Positions 6,398 to 14,178 of a DNA stretch of 22,981 nucleotides are shown here, piece after piece. The stretch lies in contig JAEWSG010000192.1 in NCBI GenBank assembly GCA_023398495.1, positions 1-22,981 on the forward strand. The letters run 5' to 3'. The translations under genes and the position numbers were made by a program. This stretch comes from Bacillota bacterium (lineage in GTDB: Bacteria; Bacillota; Clostridia; Acetivibrionales; Acetivibrionaceae). The stretch's first letter is position 1. Every line of letters begins with the position of its first letter. The notes beneath the pieces were generated by a model. It searched no databases. It worked only from the letters and a program-made list of their open reading frames with translations, and was not told the DNA's origin.

Positions 6398-7098
6398 TGG
6401 ATATTGTTATCAACCAATGGCTTGAATCTCTCTCAGGTGCTATTTCAGCAAACATTTGGCTTGCACCGCTTTTAGCATTACTGGCCGGGATACTTACTTC
6501 TGTTACTCCGTGTGCGCTTACGAGTGTACCTCTTGTTATAGGCTATGTAGGCGGCACAGGACAACGTGATACTAAAAGAGCCTTTTGGCTGTCTGCTGTG
6601 TTTTCAATAGGTATGGCTGTTACCTTTACCATTTTAGGTACAGCGGCTTCCCTTCTTGGAAGACTTATGCAAGGAACAGGCTCTTGGTGGTATATATTGC
6701 TAGGGATACTTATGCTTTTAATGGCTTTACAAACATGGGAGGTATATAACTTTATCCCATCTTCTTATGCTATTAGTAAAAATACTAAACGTGGTTTTGT
6801 AGGTGCATTTTTGGCGGGAGTTTTAGGTGGATTATTTTCTTCCCCTTGTGCAACACCAGTATTAATTGTATTGCTTGCAATGGTGGCGAAGGAAGGAAGC
6901 CTGCTGTGGGGAATACTGCTTTTAATGTTGTATTCTATAGGACATAGCTTTCTAGTTATGATCGCTGGAACATCTGTGGGTTTTGTGCATAAGCTGTCAT
7001 CAAGCGAGAAGTATGGCGGAGCAAGTAAAGTACTAAAAATTGTAATGGGTTCACTTATTATGTTAATAGCCTTCTATATGTTATATTTAGGTTTTTGA
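6397..7098 (+). CDS. ccdA: CcdA/DsbD-type thiol electron transporter
   Basis: A membrane protein of 233 residues with six predicted hydrophobic segments in two repeats. Each repeat begins with a conserved Pro-Cys: SVTPCALTS (C39) and FSSPCATPV (C151), the redox pair that moves reducing power across the membrane in CcdA and the core of DsbD. It overlaps the thioredoxin stop by one base, so the two form a transporter-and-acceptor pair. No clear terminator follows; the next 30 bases run into a minus-strand relic. Electron donor is presumably cytoplasmic thioredoxin. The link to the ferredoxin is only by position. Confidence 0.92.
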   Translation: MDIVINQWLESLSGAISANIWLAPLLALLAGILTSVTPCALTSVPLVIGYVGGTGQRDTKRAFWLSAVFSIGMAVTFTILGTAASLLGRLMQGTGSWWYILLGILMLLMALQTWEVYNFIPSSYAISKNTKRGFVGAFLAGVLGGLFSSPCATPVLIVLLAMVAKEGSLLWGILLLMLYSIGHSFLVMIAGTSVGFVHKLSSSEKYGGASKVLKIVMGSLIMLIAFYMLYLGF

Positions 7099-7133
7099 TA
7101 ATATTGTTCATATGGAAAAGAAAGTAAGGAGGA

Positions 7134-7376
7134 TTACTGCCGTTGAATGGCAAGAATAAACTCCCGACTTTTAAGCTTAATTTTGTACATGCTTTCTATA
7201 TTTATAACATCATTCTCTGTTATCGTCTTAGGAAGTATTTGTAGAATACTAAACTGGAAGTTTTCTTTTCTTCTATCATTGTTGAACAAAATCTCTTTTA
7301 TACCCTCGTTTCCTCCATGACCGGTTTCAACATAACATCTCCATCTTTCAAGTAGTCCACCTGCAAAGCCTGATGG
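7134..7376 (-). pseudogene. GIY-YIG nuclease, 3' fragment
   Basis: Eighty codons read GLLERWRCYVETGHGGN... to SREFILAIQRQ and match in style the C-terminal two thirds of stand-alone GIY-YIG nucleases (conserved W-x-x-Y-V-E-T-G-H-G-G-N stretch). The GIY-YIG start is missing and a stop codon precedes the fragment. It is a 5'-deleted relic between the ccdA end and the DUF3795 gene. Family call from motif memory. Confidence 0.6.
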
Positions 7377-7395
7377 TTATTAGCAATATAATTAA

Positions 7396-7830
7396 TTACT
7401 TACCAATACTTCCCCCTTCACCGATTGCCATGGTTTTTGTAAAATATGTTTTCCTGATTTCTCTCGCTTTTTCAATCCAAGCATCTACACCAATTCTTTT
7501 CATTATACAAAGATTGTACAGTTTAATGTTTTGCGGAAACTTACTTGCTCCATCTGCTATAGGCATTAGGTATTCACATGGGAATGTATCACACTCGAAA
7601 CAATAATCCACTCCCTTTTTATCCACACAGTCACGTGTTTTGCAACTTTTCCCTTGAGCATGTAATAAAAGACAAATATTATCCTTACTACATCCCTTAC
7701 ATGTTATTTCTTCTTTTGGTATACTTGTCATTGGTGACAACCTTATTTGAAATTCTTCAGTTACATTGTCTTCAAACATCTCGCAATTAAAACAATCAAT
7801 CCCACATGGTGCTACAATTTTTCTTTCCAT
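7396..7830 (-). CDS. DUF3795 cysteine-rich protein
   Basis: A protein of 144 residues starting MERKIVAPCGIDCFNC. Eleven cysteines lie in the first 85 residues, in pairs: C9, C13/C16, C44/C47, C53, C63, C68, C77/C80 and C85. This is the DUF3795 pattern, thought to bind metal, with no known reaction. The start at 7830 has GGAGGGATT eight bases upstream; the frame reaches 7875 but without a better site. It lies 60 bases downstream of the sigma factor gene on the same strand, so it may be co-transcribed with it. Confidence 0.85.
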   Translation of the reverse strand: MERKIVAPCGIDCFNCEMFEDNVTEEFQIRLSPMTSIPKEEITCKGCSKDNICLLLHAQGKSCKTRDCVDKKGVDYCFECDTFPCEYLMPIADGASKFPQNIKLYNLCIMKRIGVDAWIEKAREIRKTYFTKTMAIGEGGSIGK

Positions 7831-7890
7831 AAAAGAATCCCTCCGTTTAATTATTTGATGTTTACTTAGACACATACAAATATAAAAAGG

Positions 7891-8685
7891 TTACAGTTCA
7901 ATAACTACTTTTTTAAGATAATCTATAAATTTATCTTTTTTAAACTCCGGTTCAACTCTATACAAGTAATCTACTTTCTTTAACAATGACATTTTACTGA
8001 AATACTCCTTTTTCAGATCCTCATTTTTCATTTGATTATAACCAGACGGAATTGCCAAATTGTGTTCTTTCATATATTTAATCCATAAATGGCACTTGCA
8101 TGGTTTTTCTGGATCAATCAGATTACATCGCATTTCAAGTAATTCCTGGAGCTTTTTCCTGCCCCTGTGCAGCAATACTTTTACATTTTCAACGGAAACT
8201 TCAAGAATTTCAGCTATTTCTTTATTTTTCAGTTTTAAACATGTTTTTAGCAAAAAGCAAACTCTTTGATTCTTTGGCATGCACTTTAAAAAGGCTTGTA
8301 AACATTTTTCACGCATTTCATCAATTATCAGATTATCATTGTAATCAGGTATGTATTGGATACTTTCAAAGAAATCCTTTTCACTAACACCCAGCTTTTC
8401 TGTAATTATTGTTACAGGAAGCTTTTCAATATATTCAAAATATCTGTAGCTTTCATTTATCAAAATTCTGTATAGCCACGTATATAATGTTGATTCTTGC
8501 CTGAAACTTCCAATATTTTTATATGCCTTTAGAAATGCATTTTGCAATACATCCTGGGCATCATGATGGTTTCCAGTCATTCTGAACGCACATGCGTAAA
8601 GCTTTTCATACTTTACCTCAATCAAATTTTCTAAACAGGCCTTCTGTTCAATATTATTTAAATTAGATCTGAAATCCTCATTCAT
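7891..8685 (-). CDS. ECF-type sigma factor with C-terminal CxC extension
   Basis: A protein of 264 residues. Region 2 spans about 29-85 (AQDVLQNAFLKAYKNIGSF, then STLYTWLYRILINESY), and region 4 about 128-183 (KNKEIAEILEVSVENVKVLLHRGRKKL). After region 4 comes a tail of some 80 residues with C187 and C196/C198 (PCKCHLWIKY) and many charged residues. ECF factors direct RNA polymerase to stress promoters. No anti-sigma gene is adjacent, so the tail may do the sensing, as in other ECF groups with C-terminal extensions. RBS AAAGGGTG seven bases before ATG. The 8686-8899 gap to the divergent acetyltransferase gene is AT-rich and shows no clear promoter pair for this gene. Confidence 0.9.
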   Translation of the reverse strand: MNEDFRSNLNNIEQKACLENLIEVKYEKLYACAFRMTGNHHDAQDVLQNAFLKAYKNIGSFRQESTLYTWLYRILINESYRYFEYIEKLPVTIITEKLGVSEKDFFESIQYIPDYNDNLIIDEMREKCLQAFLKCMPKNQRVCFLLKTCLKLKNKEIAEILEVSVENVKVLLHRGRKKLQELLEMRCNLIDPEKPCKCHLWIKYMKEHNLAIPSGYNQMKNEDLKKEYFSKMSLLKKVDYLYRVEPEFKKDKFIDYLKKVVIEL

Positions 8686-8899
8686 CTATTTCACCCTTTA
8701 TAAAAAAAGAATACTTACTATCTCTTTAGATAATAAAAAGCTGCTTAAATATATTATAGATTACACCTTCTATCATATTAAAGTAATTATATTAATTGAT
8801 CTATTTCCTGTTATAATAATTATATTATATTACTTAAATTTGAAATGGAAAACAGTATAATAGATTTGAAAAGATAACAGAAGAAAGGGGAAATATCGA

Positions 8900-9346
8900 A
8901 TGGAAATTGTGAAAATTATTGATAGCGACAAAACAAAGTACATGGAATTGCTACTTATTGCAGATGAACAGGTAAGTATGATAGAAAAATATTTGTATCG
9001 TGGTGAAATGTTCGCCTTGTGTGATGATGATGTTAAAGCGATTTGCGTTGTTACACAAGAGCAATCCGGCGTTTATGAAATTAAGAATATTGTTACCGTT
9101 CCTAAATATCAACGGAAAGGATATGGAAAACATCTAATCTCATTTATTGCTGATTACTACAAAAAGTCTGGTAGCGAGTTATATGTTGGAACAGGCGATA
9201 GCCCTACGATACTTAATTTCTACGAGAAATGCGAATTTGTAAAATCACACATTGTTAAAAACTTTTTTGTAGACAATTACGACCACCCTATGTATGAAAA
9301 CGGACAACAGTTAGTGGATATGATTTATTTGAAAAGACATCTATAA
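8900..9346 (+). CDS. GNAT acetyltransferase, YvbK-like
   Basis: A protein of 148 residues, the usual single-domain GNAT length. VPKYQRKGYGKHLISF (motif A, Q71-G76) is the acetyl-CoA pyrophosphate loop, and SPTILNFYEKCEFV is the motif B region. It looks most like YvbK-type N-acetyltransferases of Bacillus. The substrate is unknown. RBS AAAGGGG ten bases before ATG. A TATAAT at 8856-8861 may be its -10 box, though the -35 is poor. It stands alone on the plus strand among minus-strand genes. Confidence 0.85.
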   Translation: MEIVKIIDSDKTKYMELLLIADEQVSMIEKYLYRGEMFALCDDDVKAICVVTQEQSGVYEIKNIVTVPKYQRKGYGKHLISFIADYYKKSGSELYVGTGDSPTILNFYEKCEFVKSHIVKNFFVDNYDHPMYENGQQLVDMIYLKRHL

Positions 9347-9406
9347 AATGGAGCTTGTATCGCCCAACTTGGAAATTAAAAAAACCGTTGTTTGGCGGCA
9401 GAATAG

Positions 9407-9646
9407 CTATGTGCCTAAACAAATACAGTAGCCTAACGGCGGTTTTGAATAACAATCAAAGCCCCCATTAGTAGACAAGGCATTCTTTAATTCACCTAAA
9501 CTTTTAATTTCGCAGCTATTTATGGCATCAAAACTGGAATCCATATCTTGATGAAGTATTTTTCTACTCGGCAGCAAATATTGATTTTTCAAGATTTCCT
9601 TATACGCATCCATTGAAATCATTTTTAAATCCAGTGAATAACCCAT
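9407..9646 (-). pseudogene. Truncated DUF4332-like gene, copy 2
   Basis: Seventy-nine residues. The N-terminal 26 codons are the repeat copy shared with 2731-2808. It continues further than copy 1 (SRKILHQDMDSSFDAINSC, then SLGELKNALST), which has the look of a helix-hairpin-helix repeat. It then goes off frame into GYCICLGT and stops. Since copy 1 keeps a piece (TGVSKEYKL) that would come later, both appear to be different remains of one longer gene. Weak AGGGG ribosome site carried within the repeat. Confidence 0.5.
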
Positions 9647-9674
9647 CTTTTCAACCCCTAATTTATATTAATGC
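9569..9674. repeat. 106-bp direct repeat, copy 2
   Basis: Same orientation as 2731-2836, one mismatch, nearly 7 kb away. The first 10 bases outside each boundary do not match, though the minus-strand sequence just before it (TTCAAACAGAAG) could be a degenerate yjdF end. Confidence 0.95.
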
Positions 9675-9730
9675 TATTTAATTATTCTTCTGTTTGAACT
9701 CAGAGGCGGTGCATAATTTAACGATAAATC

Positions 9731-10261
9731 TTATCCCTCAATCATCCACGTATCCATTTCTTCGCTAACAGGGACAAACCCAAACTTTTCGTACATTTGA
9801 ACCGCTTTGTCGTTGCAAGCAGCAACTGTCAAACAAATTGGTGTACGGTGAGTTTGCTGAAGTTTCGCAACAGCAAAATTCAATAACATTTTTCCGTAAC
9901 CTTTGCCCTGAGATTGCTGAGCGACCATAACCCTCTCGATTTCATAACAGTCTTTCTCTTTGTTGTGATAAATCCGAATACTACCTACAAGCTCGCCGTT
10001 TTCGAACCAAAGATATGTTTCACGTTTTTGAACTTCATTAAGTGGAAAAAATTGGCGTATATTGCTATGCATTTTCCTAAATAAATCTACAAAAATTTCA
10101 TTTCCGACCTTTTCATAGATATCGTAATATTTGTCTTCAAACAAAATCAACTTTGGCTCTAAATCTGAAGTGACTGACCCTCCTTTATACTCCATTTTTG
10201 TAAACCATGCGTATACAATGCCGTTTGCTTCATCAATTCGTAATGGATAATTTGCTTTCAT
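9731..10261 (-). CDS. GNAT acetyltransferase
   Basis: A protein of 176 residues. The acetyl-CoA loop is QQSQGKGYGKML (about 115-126) after strand IERVMVA, and NDKAVQMYEKFGFVPV gives motif B. An N-terminal extension of about 60 residues precedes the core and has no recognisable motif. The start at 10261 has AAGGAG eight bases upstream. An earlier in-frame ATG at 10300 overlaps the end of the broken MGMT-like gene and lacks a site. The acceptor is unknown; such genes next to ANT(6)-like and Nudix genes are common in firmicute accessory regions. Confidence 0.85.
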   Translation of the reverse strand: MKANYPLRIDEANGIVYAWFTKMEYKGGSVTSDLEPKLILFEDKYYDIYEKVGNEIFVDLFRKMHSNIRQFFPLNEVQKRETYLWFENGELVGSIRIYHNKEKDCYEIERVMVAQQSQGKGYGKMLLNFAVAKLQQTHRTPICLTVAACNDKAVQMYEKFGFVPVSEEMDTWMIEG

Positions 10262-10299
10262 ATTTTTTTCTCCTTGTAAAAACAGCTTCAGAAAAAACA

Positions 10300-10682
10300 T
10301 TAGTGTTCAAGTTCAAAAAACTTCTCCTTGTAATCCTTCACAAAGTATCTTTTACCCTTTTGAATAATAGTGTGTTCCTCCATCTCAAGATGCAGCTTTT
10401 GTCCATCAATGCCTTCAGGATATTTCTCATTCAGTTCACCATCTTTCTTGAGAGTTCTCCAGTAAGGGGTCTGATCAGTGCCACGCTCAATAGAAGCCTT
10501 GGCTGCTATATTTATAAATATTCCTGCCGGTATCATTTTTATTATTTCATCATAGGCAAGTGGAGGAGCAATTAGCAACTTCCTTCCTCCATACATCAAT
10601 ATTGCTTTTGGGTTACTTATTTGGATATTTTTGGCATATACTTGTTATCCTGTAATTGTTGATTAAAAGTTTTCTTTGGCAT
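10300..10682 (-). pseudogene. MGMT-family protein, frameshifted and internally deleted
   Basis: From ATG 10682 (AAGGAG upstream) the frame reads MPKKTFNQQL...YMPKISK and stops. A shifted frame continues with NPKAILMYGGRKLLIAPPL, then IIKMIPAG joins directly to IFINIAAKA, followed by TPYWRTLKKDGELNEKYP to the end at 10300. Intact relatives of this MGMT-like family have about 30 more residues between the two blocks. So there is one frameshift and one in-frame deletion. These relatives share the alkyltransferase DNA-binding fold but lack the alkyl-accepting Cys. The part 10300-10599 is still open but unlikely to be functional. Confidence 0.7.
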
Positions 10683-10749
10683 ATAAATTTAGCTCCTTCT
10701 CTTTATAAAAATCCACAGAGTATTTCCAAAAATACTGCATAACAGGTTA

Positions 10750-11013
10750 TTATATTTCATAGGTTTGGTATTTTGCCCCCAATTCTTTTCTCCCCTGACA
10801 AGTTATTTCTTTGATAAATTCAGTCTTACCTTGCTCCTCTTTCATTTCTCTGACTATAGTTATTTCGGTGTTTTCCATCATTTCAGCCCGTCCACCGGGA
10901 AGAGCGTAAAAATCATCCTTCTTCATCCTATGTATGAGTAGCCTTTTCTCATTGAAAATCAATCCGGCTACCCTGAAGTTAAATCTGGATTCTCCATTCT
11001 TGTAAGATATCAT
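10750..11013 (-). CDS. Truncated Nudix hydrolase
   Basis: Eighty-seven residues with a complete Nudix box: G41-x5-E47-x7-R55-E56-M-K-E59-E60-Q-G62, which binds Mg and cleaves nucleoside diphosphate-linked compounds. The family is normally 130-160 residues. Here the fold ends soon after the box in QGRKELGAKYQTYEI, so the last strands and helix are missing. Starts six bases after the ANT(6)-like stop with a weak site, so translation would depend on the upstream gene. Probably inactive, although the catalytic box is intact. Confidence 0.65.
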   Translation of the reverse strand: MISYKNGESRFNFRVAGLIFNEKRLLIHRMKKDDFYALPGGRAEMMENTEITIVREMKEEQGKTEFIKEITCQGRKELGAKYQTYEI

Positions 11014-11019
11014 AATTAT

Positions 11020-11877
11020 TTAGCCTTTCTTCTTATCATTTTGCCAAGACGCTTTTACCCAGTTCAAATACTCCATCATATTTGTATCTTCATCTTGATT
11101 GTAAGTAAATCCAAAGTGCTTGCCAACTGGTGGTGCAATGCTTCTAAACAGCTCGCAGGAATTAAATATTGCTGTCCACAAATCATCATAATCACTGCCG
11201 GAATAGGTTTTTGTGAATAAGGAATAAATGTTTACAGGTAAATACTTTTTATAGTACTTCCCGCTCATCCCAACTGAGACCGAAAAATCAGTATTTATAC
11301 CAATATACCAGTCAATCACTTTAGTCATATTTTCCCTGACTACCACATTATACATCCACATGGCATATGGGAGCTGATCCCGTGCAATACCTTTTGCTAC
11401 ATTCTGCAGACACCACCAGAAATCATTGCAACGGCTTTTATATTGAGATTCTTCCGGCCTTTTGACATAATAATCCGAATCATTTGTTGGAAGAATTTCC
11501 GGAAGACAATTATCTTTATCTAAAATTGGGACAGTTAACGAATCTTTTATATACTCGCTAATAGCATATTCCTTTGTCCGGATATGCAAATCTATACGGT
11601 TTCCGTCTTTAAAAAGCATAAGCCAAGTGTAATAGGTTTCAGGGTCTTCTCTGTTCGGCTCTTGAACAATGGCCGGTTCACCAAAAACTGTTATCCAGTT
11701 CTTATCATTCAAAAACGATTTGGTTTCTGTCACCATGAATACAATATCATAATCCTGGAATATATCCTTGCTGACGTTGGGGTTAGCTCTGGAGCCATTC
11801 ATATAGACAGCTCCTATACGCTCATCATTATTGGCAACGCTTAGAATCAAATCAAACATTTCTTTTTCTGTCCGCAT
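11020..11877 (-). CDS. ANT(6)/AadE-like aminoglycoside nucleotidyltransferase
   Basis: A protein of 285 residues, the family's normal length. The nucleotidyltransferase signature is GSRANPN followed by QDYDIVF (D42, D44), with a third carboxylate in RIDLHI (D96). Conserved later motifs include NDFWWCLQNVAKGIARDQLPYAMWM. ANT(6) enzymes adenylate streptomycin at position 6. Chromosomal relatives such as AadK confer low-level resistance, and many environmental homologs have no tested activity. RBS AGAGGT before ATG 11877. Same strand as the S66 and HAD genes upstream. No integron or transposon border is visible around it. Confidence 0.88.
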   Translation of the reverse strand: MRTEKEMFDLILSVANNDERIGAVYMNGSRANPNVSKDIFQDYDIVFMVTETKSFLNDKNWITVFGEPAIVQEPNREDPETYYTWLMLFKDGNRIDLHIRTKEYAISEYIKDSLTVPILDKDNCLPEILPTNDSDYYVKRPEESQYKSRCNDFWWCLQNVAKGIARDQLPYAMWMYNVVVRENMTKVIDWYIGINTDFSVSVGMSGKYYKKYLPVNIYSLFTKTYSGSDYDDLWTAIFNSCELFRSIAPPVGKHFGFTYNQDEDTNMMEYLNWVKASWQNDKKKG

Positions 11878-11892
11878 TATAAAACCTCTTCT

Positions 11893-11982
11893 CTATGATT
11901 TGCTCTTCATCCAACCAACCGATTGTCTTAAGCCCTCAATTGATTTTGTTTCAATTAAGGTCGGTATTCCTATATAAACCAT
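11893..11982 (-). pseudogene. TIM-barrel sugar isomerase/epimerase-like N-terminal fragment
   Basis: Twenty-nine codons beginning MVYIGIPTLIETKSIEG, very like the first strand and helix of xylose-isomerase-type TIM-barrel enzymes, then ending in unrelated QSVGWMKSKS and a stop. The ATG lies one base past the S66 gene stop. No ribosome site is clear. It looks like a deletion remnant between two intact genes. Confidence 0.4.
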
Positions 11983-11983
11983 G

Positions 11984-13015
11984 CTAAACAACCCCGCTTT
12001 CAAGAATGCAGAATGTCTTGTTATCACAATCAATTTGTGCTAAAGCTCCATAGGGCAAGCATATCATCGGTTCATTGTGTCCAAATGTCATATTATAAAC
12101 AACAGGAAGCTCCTCCAAATCAAATTCCATCATTACAGTTTTTATAACAGTTTTGTATTCGCTATAGTATTTTCCCTGATACGGCTTCCCCCATATAATA
12201 CCCCTGATTTTATTCAAAATACCCTGCGCTCCGTAATTGCGTAGCCAATACTTTACCATGGATGGTTCAGGCATATCCTCCGATGTTTCAAAAAACAGGA
12301 TTGCGTCATCAAAGTATTCTTTGTCCCAAAGAGTTGTAGCTTTAATCATCTCAATGACTTCTATACATCCGCCAATTAATCGACCTTGAATTTTTCCTTC
12401 GCCCTGTATAAATTCATAAGCATCATTTTTTTGCATTGTTTTAACTATATTTATATTTTCTTCTGTCCATTCAATCCTTTCACCAGTCCATTCAGGTGCT
12501 ATATGAATCTGCCCTAATGGTTCAGAAGAGAACAAAACTTTTTTCAAGTGTTCTTCAGTATAATCAAATATTTTTATGTTTTCAGCAAATTCAGCTAGAA
12601 TTGATGCACCATAAAAACTTGATAATCCTGATTTCAAGCACATGAAATGAGTCACAGTAGTATCAGAATAGCCAAGAAAAACTTTAGGATTTCTTTTTAT
12701 CATATCAAAGTCTATATAAGGCAATAATCTAATGCTGTCATCCCCTCCAATACAAGAAAATATTCCTTTAACTTCAGGGTTTGCAAATGCATTCATTAAG
12801 TCCATTGCTCTTGCTTCAGGATGTCTATATAGATACTCGGAGCCCTTTAGGGTATTCGGCATTTCTATAACATTCAGCCCGAAAACTTCCTGCAGTCGCT
12901 TTTTACCAAGGTTATATCTCCATAAGAATGCATCATCCCCCGCACCGCCCCAGGATAAGCTTACGCTAGCAATTGTGTCACCTTTTTTGAGTTTTTGTGG
13001 CTTAATTAAATTCAA
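11984..13015 (-). CDS. S66 serine peptidase, LD-carboxypeptidase/MccF-like
   Basis: A protein of 343 residues. The triad is visible: nucleophile Ser117 in FLGYSDTT, Glu243 in LFFETSED and His313 in TFGHNEP. These positions are almost those of MccF, the microcin C immunity peptidase (Ser118, Glu243, His311). CIGGDDSIRLLPY and GGCIEV are further family blocks. S66 members either trim muropeptides (LdcA) or cleave toxic aminoacyl-nucleotides (MccF). The length and the SED motif favour the MccF-like branch, but substrate is not proven. The start is TTG with GGGGTGA upstream, 18 bases after the HAD gene. Confidence 0.9.
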   Translation of the reverse strand: MNLIKPQKLKKGDTIASVSLSWGGAGDDAFLWRYNLGKKRLQEVFGLNVIEMPNTLKGSEYLYRHPEARAMDLMNAFANPEVKGIFSCIGGDDSIRLLPYIDFDMIKRNPKVFLGYSDTTVTHFMCLKSGLSSFYGASILAEFAENIKIFDYTEEHLKKVLFSSEPLGQIHIAPEWTGERIEWTEENINIVKTMQKNDAYEFIQGEGKIQGRLIGGCIEVIEMIKATTLWDKEYFDDAILFFETSEDMPEPSMVKYWLRNYGAQGILNKIRGIIWGKPYQGKYYSEYKTVIKTVMMEFDLEELPVVYNMTFGHNEPMICLPYGALAQIDCDNKTFCILESGVV

Positions 13016-13033
13016 GAACCTTCACCCCAGTCA

Positions 13034-13768
13034 TTATATCTTCATGCTCATCCATGTTATTTCATCATCTGAATCCGCTAATTCCGTTAAATCTTTTATT
13101 TCATAATCAATCTTCATCCCACTGTTTTCCAAAATACCCGAGGGATTATACCAACATGTGGCAATACCAAAATCTATACCGCCCTTTATATCTGCACTTA
13201 AAGAATCTCCAATAATAATTGTCGATTTCTTATCCTGCACTTTACAAGTGTCAAAAGCATATTGAAAAAATCCTTTATGTGGTTTTTGATACCCGGCATC
13301 CTCAGACACGATAATATGGCTTATGTAAGGCTGAATTAGCGAATTCTTAAGCCTACCTTTTTGTGTCCGTGAAATACCATTGGTTGCAATCGCAAGCGTA
13401 CAAAATTGTGATAACTCCATACATATTTCCAGTGCACCACTAATCAAGTGACCACTTTCAGCTAGAATATCAAGATATAATAAATTAAACTCACTCGAAT
13501 CAGCTTTATAATCACATTCAGATAGAAGCTTCTCAAATCTACCAGTCTGAAGATTTGCTTTATCTATTCTGCCATCTTCAAATTCTTTCCACATATTTCT
13601 ATTTATTTCTCGATACCTATTTCGGATATCCTCACTATAAAAAAAGCAATACTTCTCAAAAGTCTTTCTTAAAGCCACTCCCTCTGCCATATCATAATCA
13701 AAAAGAGTACCATCCGCATCAAACAGTATAAGTTTATATTTGAGAATATTAATATCCTTATTCTGCAT
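13034..13768 (-). CDS. HAD hydrolase, YjjG-like nucleotidase
   Basis: A protein of 244 residues, class I HAD. Motif I is LILFDADGTLFDYD (D17 nucleophile, D19), motif II ATNGISRTQKGRL, motif III GYQKPHKGFF and motif IV IIIGDSLSADIKGG. The DYD after motif I and the TQ(K)GRL block are typical of the YjjG/YfnB branch, which removes phosphate from non-canonical pyrimidine nucleotides. Ends 18 bases before the S66 gene, so the two are likely co-transcribed. RBS AGGTGG ten bases before ATG. A weak TTGGAA sits upstream near 13840, without a convincing -10 partner. Confidence 0.88.
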   Translation of the reverse strand: MQNKDINILKYKLILFDADGTLFDYDMAEGVALRKTFEKYCFFYSEDIRNRYREINRNMWKEFEDGRIDKANLQTGRFEKLLSECDYKADSSEFNLLYLDILAESGHLISGALEICMELSQFCTLAIATNGISRTQKGRLKNSLIQPYISHIIVSEDAGYQKPHKGFFQYAFDTCKVQDKKSTIIIGDSLSADIKGGIDFGIATCWYNPSGILENSGMKIDYEIKDLTELADSDDEITWMSMKI

Positions 13769-14033
13769 CTTTCTTATCCACCTCTCGAAAATCTAGTATA
13801 TAATAACGCATATACCATTCTTCCAATAAAATCAAGCTCTGCTTTCTATCTATTCAATTTTTCTTTATAATTTATAAAATGTCATCGCCATACTTATTCG
13901 CCTTTACCTCACAAAACCCTGAAACTGTGTGTATTTCTTCTTTATTCCTAGGCATCTAATCATTATGACATGAGAAATGATCCAAAAAACTCAATGATAA
14001 TAACAGGAAAAATCGACACTGAAATCAGTGACC
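13769..14033. other. Gene-poor stretch upstream of the HAD gene
   Basis: No convincing gene. A 27-codon minus-strand ORF at 13872-13955 (MPRNKEEIHTVSG...) lacks a ribosome site. The HAD promoter should lie near 13790-13850 but is not clear. Confidence 0.5.
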
Positions 14034-14171
14034 TTACAATGTATCAAAGTCATAGCCCTTCCAGCTTCTTTGGTACTGCATCCCAAATTCGTTTTCACAT
14101 CATGATGTAAGATGCAACAGCATCAGAGTCAATTCCTTTACTTTTTCCTTTATTGCGTCCTTGTTGATGTA
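14034..14171 (-). pseudogene. DUF6429-like protein fragment
   Basis: Forty-six codons: INKDAIKEKVKELTLMLLHL, then an in-frame TGA where relatives have Trp (LTSW), then EFGMQYQRSWKGYDFD. This matches what I recall of DUF6429 proteins, small proteins often found near insertion sequences. The N-terminal Met and the C-terminal half are missing. It lies just past the PIN gene stop on the same strand. Confidence 0.5.
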
Positions 14172-14178
14172 TAACCCT

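Noticed and set aside
7142..7243. Short plus-strand TTG ORF after ccdA with AAGGAGG
   Set aside because: A good ribosome site precedes it, but the 33-codon product is antisense to the GIY-YIG relic and has no recognisable feature.
10663..10740. 25-codon minus-strand ORF (MQYFWKYSVDFYKE...)
   Set aside because: No ribosome site and it overlaps the start of the MGMT-like pseudogene in another frame; perhaps a remnant but not assignable.
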